Source: Verrucomicrobiales bacterium (GTDB lineage Bacteria > Verrucomicrobiota > Verrucomicrobiia > Verrucomicrobiales > DEV007). Taken from it: DNA of 7,277 nt. This document shows, piece by piece, positions 1 through 5,758 of this stretch; position 1 is the stretch's first letter, and each line of letters starts with the position of its first letter. The notes under the pieces were generated by a model. It had not been told where the DNA came from. It worked only from the letters and a program-made list of their open reading frames with translations, and did no database searches. Both the position numbers and the translations under genes were made by a program. The DNA is taken from assembly GCA_002708885.1 (NCBI GenBank), contig PAPL01000004.1:1-7277 (forward strand), given 5' to 3'.

Positions 1-1242
1 AAATCATGCATCATTCTTTTTGCATGGGGAGGAATGAGCCATCTTGAAACTTGGGATCCTAAGCCCGATGGCCCAAGTGAAATGAGGGGAACATTTAAAA
101 CTATCCCCACCGCAACGCCAGGGACTCACATCGGTGAGCACATGCCATTCCTGGCCAAACAGACAGAGCGGCTCGCAATAGTTCGCTCAATGCACCATGG
201 AAGCTCTGCTCACGGCAAGGCCATGTACTGGAACTTTACTGGGCATAAACCGCCGCAATCAGATACGGCTGCAAATTTACCCCCCTCTTCAAATGACTGG
301 CCCTCTCTATTGTCGGTCATTTCCAAATTCAAGGTCGCGCCGCCGGGCTTACCTTCAGCCATTAGACTCCCCTATCCTCTCGTCGATAATGGGACACTCC
401 AGGCAGGTGAGTATGGGGGATGGCTAGGATCGAGCTATAATCCGATCGTCATTAGAACACCAAATGGCAAAGAGTTTGGTGGTGTGTCGCGTGATTTAGG
501 GGCATCAAGAATTAACCCCAAAGAAGCCATTGACCGTCAGAAACTAGGCTCCAGGCTCGGCCTATTGAGCCGTCTGGACCAATTCTCCGGAGCAGGAAAC
601 GCGATAAATGATATGCAACACTTCCAGAGCCTAGCAACTGACATGCTGATGAGCCCGACTGTGCGTGAAGCATTCGATCTTGATCTGGAACCTGAATCTG
701 TAAGATCTAAATTCGGTGAACATATCTGCGGCCAAAGCATGTTACTTGCGAGACGATTAGTTGAAGCAGATGTCCCTATAGTTACAGTTGCCTGCTCTGC
801 CGGAGACTTGAACGGATCAAAGGGCGATCACTGGGACACTCATGCCGATAACTTTAACCGGCTAAAAAACACGATGCTCCCTGCATTTGACAGGCCGGCC
901 GCAGCATTACTTGATGATCTAAGCGAAAGAGGCATGCTAGATGACACATTAGTCGTGTTCCTTACTGAATTTGGAAGGACCCCCAAAATAAACGGCAATG
1001 CCGGGCGCGATCATTACCCCAGTTGCTATTCCATTGCACTTGCCGGTGCCGGCATTCGAGGGGGGCAGGTTTACGGCAAATCGGACAAGTCAGGTTCCGA
1101 GCCTGCAGAAAATGCATGCGGCCCTGCGGATCTTCACGCAACGATCTTTGAAGCTTTCGGTATTCATCATAAAACAACAATCACCGATCGTCTGGGCCGC
1201 CCGTTCCCTATCAGTGATGGGAAACCTCTTCCTCTTACCTGA
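1..1242 (+). CDS. DUF1501 family protein, 5' end cut off by window edge
   Basis: The frame is open from base 1: the codons before the ATG at 34 read KSCIILFAWGGMSHLETW, which is the usual DUF1501 start of the conserved domain (hydrophobic strand, WGG/SGG, then SH-D/E-T-D/W). The ATG at 34 is therefore internal, and the true start, normally preceded by a Tat-type export signal, lies left of the window. The visible 413 residues run to a TGA at 1240-1242. Family landmarks seen are CGQSMLLARRLVEADVP (about 727-777), GDHWDTH (about 823-843), LTEFGRTP (961-984), GRDHYPSCYS (about 1003-1032) and the C-terminal DRLGRPFP. Relatives are, to my knowledge, assigned to the alkaline phosphatase/sulfatase superfamily, but no reaction is established. 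They commonly accompany DUF1549/DUF1553 planctomycete cytochrome genes, which cannot be checked here. It converges on the minus-strand cytochrome/propeller gene with a 228-base gap. Family identity is very secure; function is unknown. Confidence 0.93.
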   Translation, partial: KSCIILFAWGGMSHLETWDPKPDGPSEMRGTFKTIPTATPGTHIGEHMPFLAKQTERLAIVRSMHHGSSAHGKAMYWNFTGHKPPQSDTAANLPPSSNDWPSLLSVISKFKVAPPGLPSAIRLPYPLVDNGTLQAGEYGGWLGSSYNPIVIRTPNGKEFGGVSRDLGASRINPKEAIDRQKLGSRLGLLSRLDQFSGAGNAINDMQHFQSLATDMLMSPTVREAFDLDLEPESVRSKFGEHICGQSMLLARRLVEADVPIVTVACSAGDLNGSKGDHWDTHADNFNRLKNTMLPAFDRPAAALLDDLSERGMLDDTLVVFLTEFGRTPKINGNAGRDHYPSCYSIALAGAGIRGGQVYGKSDKSGSEPAENACGPADLHATIFEAFGIHHKTTITDRLGRPFPISDGKPLPLT

Positions 1243-1320
1243 CTGTAATAAGAGTCTCATAATAAGCACCATTAGTTGCTGCGCGAGCCCGGCCCGAGAC
1301 CTCATGACTTGGGGGGAAAT

Positions 1321-1370
1321 AAAAAGGATGCCCTGCCACCCAATAAATAATTATCAAGCAAAAGGGCATC
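1321..1370 (-). terminator. Candidate intrinsic terminator for the cytochrome/propeller gene
   Basis: A perfect 8-base inverted repeat, GATGCCCT at 1327-1334 and AGGGCATC at 1363-1370, encloses a 28-base loop. Read on the minus strand, the hairpin is followed after one C by five T residues (1325-1321), the order expected for a rho-independent terminator. It lies about 100 bases past the TAG stop at 1471. On the plus strand no T-run follows, so it does not obviously serve the DUF1501 gene. The long loop is atypical, so the structure could instead be a repeat element or a 3'-end processing signal. Confidence 0.45.
1326..1346 (-). repeat. Intergenic repeat, copy A
   Basis: This 21-base stretch nearly matches 4265-4284; the two can be aligned with one-base gaps as GGATGC(C)CTGCCACC followed by an AATAA-type tail. 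Both continue into an A/T-rich stretch with ATCAAG. Here the repeat forms the left arm and part of the loop of the 1327-1370 hairpin. It lies 3' of the minus-strand cytochrome/propeller gene, in the same orientation relative to the preceding gene as copy B. Two copies alone do not define a family. Confidence 0.5.
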
Positions 1371-1413
1371 TAACAGTGGGGCTATAAATTAAATTAAACG
1401 ACTAATATTAATC

Positions 1414-1440
1414 AAAAATGAATAACCCAAGAAAATTCAT
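1414..1440 (-). terminator. Weak AT-rich hairpin with T-run after the cytochrome/propeller gene
   Basis: ATGAAT (1418-1423) and ATTCAT (1435-1440) form a 6-base inverted repeat with an 11-base loop. On the minus strand the hairpin ends in a short T-run, and it sits about 30 bases past the stop codon at 1471. The stem has only one G-C pair, so it would be unstable by itself. It could cooperate with the stronger hairpin at 1327-1370, or be chance in an AT-rich spacer. Confidence 0.25.
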
Positions 1441-1470
1441 CAAAAAATCGTTTATCTTAATTTGGCAAAC

Positions 1471-4149
1471 CTATTGAGGGATTGCCCGTAAAGTAAAATA
1501 GGCTCTTAAATTACTCTTCACTGGCAGGCCTGCAAAAATCTTCTGGGTTTCTTTAAATTGAATGTGGTAAATCCGGTCAATCCAACGAGAAGAATCCTCA
1601 AATTCCTTTAAGGATAATTGAATAGACTTCCTGTCCGGAGCAACAAAAACCTCCTCAATTTTATCTTCGCGTTTATCATGCTCAGGAGAACCATAGCGGC
1701 CAGTGTTTGTATAAAACCAAGACTCGATCTTCACAAAACTCATCAATACATCAAGACTCAAGTCCTTGGAAATCGGTTGCGTTAGATTTACTCTAAATCC
1801 GTTCTGTGAAGCATTTACACTATAAATATCTGATGCGATTGTTTTCTTATCATAGATTATTCTCTGCAAACTCCCTTGCTGACCTCCGAAGGCTCCCCAG
1901 CCACGACCGGTCTGACCAATGAGCAAACTGCCGTCAGGCAAAAATACAGGTCGCATGACCCCGGAGGCAAAAAATCTCGCAAAGGGAACGACGCAGCCCT
2001 GGTCGACTCCATTGACTCTTTCTGTAACTACCCGAAACAAATTAGACATTGTCTGATCACCGATGAACATCTGATCTCCAAAAGGTCCGAACTTACCGCC
2101 CGTAGTGTCCCAAGTCGGATGCCCGGGAGAGTTGGCCACTTTTCCATGAGGGAGCCACACTGCTCCTTTGCGAATTTTATCTTTCCATTTATCAAACTTC
2201 AGTTCCGGTGAATCTGGTTTCATTTTACCGGGAAGCGTAACGAGACCTGATAAATGGCCATAGAACTTGCCCTGCTCAAGTGGGACCACCTTCGAAGAGC
2301 CAACATATTCGCCCTGATTTTCAGCGTACCAGAGCCGGCCCTGTGGATCTACCCCGATCCCTGCGGGGCTTCTCAAACCATAAGCATATGGTATGAACTC
2401 ACCCGAAGCGGTCACTTTGCATGCCCATCCACGATAGCCTCCCATCGAACCCATGTAGGGTCCTCCGGCCCTCCATGAAGTGCGCTCATTGCCTCCGTGA
2501 GATAAATTCAGGGTGAAATAGTAGTTCCCATCATTGTCTCGAGCAGGGCCATGGGCATACTCGTGATAATTTGCGTGGAACCCATAATCGTCACAGACAG
2601 TCTCAAATCGATCCGCTCGTCCGTCTCCATTTGTGTCACTGATCCGTGTAAGCTCCGGCTTCTGCATCACCACAAATTTATCTCCTTTCTCATCTTCGAT
2701 TGAGACTCCAAGAACTTCATAAGTGCCTTCCGCAAATAATGCCCACTTCCCGTCACGAATGCGCCAAATGCCTGCTGACCTTGTCGCCACAACGATTGTC
2801 CCATCTTTTGCAACCGCAATTCCAGTGGGCTCGAATAACTGGTCCCTGCCATATAAGTCCTTAGGAAATTCCCAATTCTCAGATGAGTAACCAGCCGGAA
2901 CCTCCATCTTTTGTCTACCCAATTTTTCAGTGTTTGTTTTAAGCGGTTGCTCACTCCAATTTTCCTCCTTACCAATGATTGACCTTGCAATTAATCCTCC
3001 CGATAATTTTGCTGAAAGCTTATAGGAATTTAATTGTTTTCCAGAATTTAATATCCATTCATTCCCTGCCAACTTGCCTCCCTCAACTTTAAAATCCGAG
3101 AGACCAGTCCTGTTCAATTTGAACTTCTGATCCTCTTTCAAAGCTCCATTAATAACAAATTCAATCCTGCCGTCATCAGTAAGATTAACAGATTGACTCA
3201 TCTCGTTCTGACCAACACGGAAAGCAAATACCGGAGATCCCGTAGACGAATCTATGCTGTGTCCTTTAAATTCAGCATCCACAGAGTCCAGTAATTCAAG
3301 AAAATCACGATCTTCCCAGAGCCACTTTTCAATGGCCTTATGATCCATTACATCAGGTTCTTTAAATTCAAAATCAACGGCACTTCCTGATTTTGTTACT
3401 GGTTGCAAAATACCACCGCCCTTGACAAAGACCCTGTTCCCCTGTCCCCTTGAAGATCCCGGCCTACCTCGGCCTGAACGTTCTTGAGTAAGATTTAAAA
3501 AGCCTCCGGCCCAAACGTTGCGCACCGACAAGACTCGGGGATCAAATGTATAGTTCATTCCATTTGTAAAGCCAACATGAAGGGCCCGACCACTAGATTC
3601 ACGGAGAGGGGCCCGAACTACCCTAGTACGGTTCGTTACCAGAATCTCGTTTGGAACCTGCAATAGACTTTTCGGTTCTTCTTTCTTCTCTTGCTTAAGC
3701 TTAACAATGGAAGGTCCTGCATGAGCCTTTGGTGAAAGGGTTCGCAGATAATGCCAAATGTACTCAATGGACTGATCAGGAATCACCTCCTTAGCATACA
3801 TAGGCATTATCTTGGGAAATGGTTTACCCCTAGTCGGACCAGATTCAGCGACTGCCAAAACGTCCCAAGATTTACGCACTGAAGTCAGAAAATAATTCTT
3901 GTCAGCCTTTACTTTAACCTTAATTCCCGATGCCGCGCTTACCACTTCACGGTCCCTAGGATCAGTATGAAAAAGACCATACAGGTTCGGACCAGTACGG
4001 AATGACTTGTCTGCCTTGTCAATTGCATGACAGACAACACAACCATAGGTTTCAAAAGCTTTTTTTCCTTCGATCACCGCATCGATTTCTTGCTGAGCAA
4101 GGACTGGCAACGAAGCAAAAAGGAAATAACTAAAGATAAAATTTTTCAT
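1471..4149 (-). CDS. Secreted cytochrome c / DUF6797-like / sorbosone-dehydrogenase-like propeller protein
   Basis: This 892-residue protein starts at an ATG with a signal peptide (hydrophobic residues 4-18, likely cleavage after VLA at 18). A class I cytochrome c domain follows: CVVCH haem site at 37-41, GPNLYGLF at 53-60, and a probable axial Met at 115 or 117 in KIMPMYAK. A charged linker (about 150-160) leads to RTRVVRAPLRESSGRALHVGF and a Tyr/Phe-Asp-Pro plus VWAGGFL stretch (about 174-217), which matches the DUF6797 pattern as I know it. Residues about 250-410 look like a beta-rich region. A beta-propeller resembling glucose/sorbosone dehydrogenases spans about 430-765, with DTNGDGRAD (505-513), a calcium-loop-like sequence, and GLRSPAGIGVDPQGRLWYAE (591-610). 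The last 100 residues are a further beta-rich domain. By analogy it may oxidise a sugar-like substrate in the periplasm and pass electrons through the haem; cofactor and substrate are unknown. No Shine-Dalgarno sequence precedes the ATG. Domain calls are solid, the reaction is speculative. Confidence 0.92.
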   Translation of the reverse strand: MKNFIFSYFLFASLPVLAQQEIDAVIEGKKAFETYGCVVCHAIDKADKSFRTGPNLYGLFHTDPRDREVVSAASGIKVKVKADKNYFLTSVRKSWDVLAVAESGPTRGKPFPKIMPMYAKEVIPDQSIEYIWHYLRTLSPKAHAGPSIVKLKQEKKEEPKSLLQVPNEILVTNRTRVVRAPLRESSGRALHVGFTNGMNYTFDPRVLSVRNVWAGGFLNLTQERSGRGRPGSSRGQGNRVFVKGGGILQPVTKSGSAVDFEFKEPDVMDHKAIEKWLWEDRDFLELLDSVDAEFKGHSIDSSTGSPVFAFRVGQNEMSQSVNLTDDGRIEFVINGALKEDQKFKLNRTGLSDFKVEGGKLAGNEWILNSGKQLNSYKLSAKLSGGLIARSIIGKEENWSEQPLKTNTEKLGRQKMEVPAGYSSENWEFPKDLYGRDQLFEPTGIAVAKDGTIVVATRSAGIWRIRDGKWALFAEGTYEVLGVSIEDEKGDKFVVMQKPELTRISDTNGDGRADRFETVCDDYGFHANYHEYAHGPARDNDGNYYFTLNLSHGGNERTSWRAGGPYMGSMGGYRGWACKVTASGEFIPYAYGLRSPAGIGVDPQGRLWYAENQGEYVGSSKVVPLEQGKFYGHLSGLVTLPGKMKPDSPELKFDKWKDKIRKGAVWLPHGKVANSPGHPTWDTTGGKFGPFGDQMFIGDQTMSNLFRVVTERVNGVDQGCVVPFARFFASGVMRPVFLPDGSLLIGQTGRGWGAFGGQQGSLQRIIYDKKTIASDIYSVNASQNGFRVNLTQPISKDLSLDVLMSFVKIESWFYTNTGRYGSPEHDKREDKIEEVFVAPDRKSIQLSLKEFEDSSRWIDRIYHIQFKETQKIFAGLPVKSNLRAYFTLRAIPQ

Positions 4150-4219
4150 AAAGTAGCGGTTAAAGAAAATTATTATTTCAAATTAAAGAATACGGCCTCA
4201 GGCCCAGACTTGCACGATC

Positions 4220-4248
4220 TTTTATTTAATTAACTAACTAAAATAAAA
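4220..4248. repeat. A/T-only inverted repeat in the spacer upstream of the cytochrome/propeller gene
   Basis: TTTTATTT (4220-4227) and AAATAAAA (4241-4248) are perfect 8-base inverted arms around a 13-base loop containing a tandem TAAC. It lies about 70 bases before the ATG at 4149. On the minus strand its right arm also supplies the T-rich tail of the candidate terminator next to it. It could be a promoter-region element or part of that terminator. Inverted repeats made only of A and T arise easily by chance. Confidence 0.25.
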
Positions 4249-4299
4249 TGTCCTGGACCAATGAGGATGCCTGCCACCAAATAATCCAATCAAGGCCAG
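4240..4299 (-). terminator. Candidate weak terminator after the arylsulfatase-type gene
   Basis: Starting 3 bases past the TAA stop at 4303, CTGG-CC (4299-4294 on the minus strand) can pair with GG-T-CCAG (4259-4253), a 6-pair stem with one bulged base. After five further bases comes TTTTATTTT (4248-4240). The loop contains repeat copy B. The stem is short and the loop about 34 bases, so it is a weaker candidate than 1321-1370. If real, it would make the cytochrome/propeller gene a separate or attenuated transcription unit. Confidence 0.28.
4265..4284 (-). repeat. Intergenic repeat, copy B
   Basis: GGATGCCTGCCACCAAATAA on the plus strand nearly repeats copy A at 1326-1346, differing by single-base gaps; ATCAAG also follows, as in copy A. 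It lies 19 bases past the stop of the minus-strand arylsulfatase-type gene. The flanking CCT/AGG-type arms are less complementary than in copy A. The conserved part is too long and specific to be easily explained by AT-rich background, but its role is unknown. Confidence 0.5.
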
Positions 4300-4302
4300 T
4301 AT

Positions 4303-5694
4303 TTACTTTTTCTTTACTAGCTTCTCGCCATTATCAGGCGGCATAGACTCGTGCCATCTGATGAGCTGATCCTTCATTGAAGAAACAATCGCATTATTTG
4401 TCTGCGCCAGGTTCCTTTCCTCCCCCCTATCATCATCCAAATTATACAGCTCAGCCTCTGAGCCGTCGTACTCACAAAGGAGCTTCCATTTACCTTTCCT
4501 TATCGCCAGATCAGGCAAGTCATTGTCTCCATAAAAAGCGTCCCTGTCCGGTGGCCTCCTGAAAAATAAAGGTGATTCCCTTGATCCGGAGGACTTGCCA
4601 AGCAAAACATCAGGCAAACACTCTCCATCAAAGCGTATACCTTCTGGACTCTCCGCACCCGCAATTTTAATTAAAGTGGGCACCAAATCCATAGCTGAAA
4701 AAACTGAACTATTGTTCACTTGCCCGCTCTTCTCTATAATGCCTTGACCCCACACAACCAAAGATGAACGGACCCCCCCCTCGTAGAGGTGTGTCTTATA
4801 TCCACGGAACGGACCTGACTGGCCAGCCCCCTTCTCCGGACCATTATCAGAGCAGACCAAAACTAGAGTATTATTTCTCAGCTTTGCCGATCCCCTTATG
4901 TGATCAAATAGCTTCCCAAGCTGCCTGTCCATTTCCTGCAAAACAGAAAAATAAAGTTCTCGCTTAGTGTCCCCCCACTTGTCGACTGGAGGCCAGAAAG
5001 GACTGTGCACATCGTCCGGCCACAAATTAACATAAAAGGGCTTCCCATTCTTTGCTGCTTCATCGATGAAAGGTATAGCTTCGTCGACGAATCCCTGAGT
5101 GATTTTTGAACGAAGCATCCATCGAACTCCATCGCCTAAACGCTCAGCCTTATCCCAAATCCGGCCCGGCTCTTCCTGTCCCGGTTTCAAGGTAAGAGGC
5201 AATAACTTAGGTCCCATCCCTTCAAAATTAGTTAATGAAACATCAAAACCGTATTCTGTAATTGCCGGGGCATCATCAACGTCTCTCTGCCCACCCATGT
5301 GCCACTTCCCGAAATGCCCGGTTGCGTAGCCTGCTTTTTTGAGTGAACGGGCCAGCATCGGAGCCTTAGGGTCCAACCATTGGGCCATGCCTCTGTTGTG
5401 ATTCTGTTTTCTATGAGCTAGGTAAGATGTTATTCTCCATCTTTGCGGGTATTGACCCGTAGAAATAGCAACTCTTGAAGGTGAACATATTGGTGAATTG
5501 ACATAGAACTGCTCAAAACGGATACCTTCCAGGGCTAACTTGTCTATGTGAGGAGTCTTCGCCAATTTATTTCCGAAGCAGGAAAAATCACCCCACCCCA
5601 TATCATCTATAAAAACAACCACTACATTGGGTCTGGCCCCTCTGACAAAAGAAGCCAATAAAAATAAAACAAGAGCAGAAAGTATTAATTTCAC
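4303..5694 (-). CDS. Secreted formylglycine-dependent sulfatase, arylsulfatase A type
   Basis: This 463-residue enzyme should hydrolyse sulfate esters, probably on a carbohydrate, outside the cytoplasm. The start codon is GTG (5694-5692): an in-frame TAA lies 12 bases upstream, and the next Met (32) would remove the signal peptide and the metal-binding Asp pair. The signal peptide covers residues 1-20 (hydrophobic 3-17, likely cleavage near VRGA). The active site appears complete: metal ligands D30-D31 in FIDDMGWGD, CSPSR at 70-74 with C70 the residue converted to formylglycine and R74, K130 and H132 in FGKWHMGG, H230 in DDVHSPF, D283-N284 in CSDNG, and K300 in RGYK. The C-terminal AELYNLDDDRGEERNLA motif is typical of full-length family members. 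It follows the SGSH-like sulfatase gene by 64 bases, suggesting cotranscription. A run of eight G on the coding strand encodes part of YEGGVR. No maturase gene is in view. Sulfatase identity is very secure; substrate is not determinable. Confidence 0.95.
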   Translation of the reverse strand: MKLILSALVLFLLASFVRGARPNVVVVFIDDMGWGDFSCFGNKLAKTPHIDKLALEGIRFEQFYVNSPICSPSRVAISTGQYPQRWRITSYLAHRKQNHNRGMAQWLDPKAPMLARSLKKAGYATGHFGKWHMGGQRDVDDAPAITEYGFDVSLTNFEGMGPKLLPLTLKPGQEEPGRIWDKAERLGDGVRWMLRSKITQGFVDEAIPFIDEAAKNGKPFYVNLWPDDVHSPFWPPVDKWGDTKRELYFSVLQEMDRQLGKLFDHIRGSAKLRNNTLVLVCSDNGPEKGAGQSGPFRGYKTHLYEGGVRSSLVVWGQGIIEKSGQVNNSSVFSAMDLVPTLIKIAGAESPEGIRFDGECLPDVLLGKSSGSRESPLFFRRPPDRDAFYGDNDLPDLAIRKGKWKLLCEYDGSEAELYNLDDDRGEERNLAQTNNAIVSSMKDQLIRWHESMPPDNGEKLVKKK

Positions 5695-5758
5695 TAATTT
5701 ATATTATCTACGTTTTTAATGTATAAATGATTGTAATTCCATATTAATAAACGGGTAC

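Noticed and set aside
34..36. ATG as start of the DUF1501 gene
   Set aside because: The frame is open to base 1 and the residues before this Met match the conserved domain start.
998..1387. Plus-strand 129-codon open frame
   Set aside because: It overlaps the well-supported DUF1501 gene in another frame and its translation shows no recognisable domain; it is a shadow frame.
1876..2211. Plus-strand 111-codon open frame
   Set aside because: It lies wholly antisense to the propeller region and shows no protein-like features.
2667..2990. Minus-strand 107-codon open frame
   Set aside because: It is on the same strand as the cytochrome/propeller gene but in a different frame, entirely inside it.
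4194..4204. Odd palindrome GGCCTCAGGCC upstream of the cytochrome/propeller gene
   Set aside because: At 11 bases it is too short to support as an operator or hairpin, and no second copy was seen.
5695..5758. Possible promoter between the two sulfatase genes
   Set aside because: The stretch is AT-rich and contains several loose -10-like strings, but no pair of -35 and -10 boxes with sound spacing stands out.
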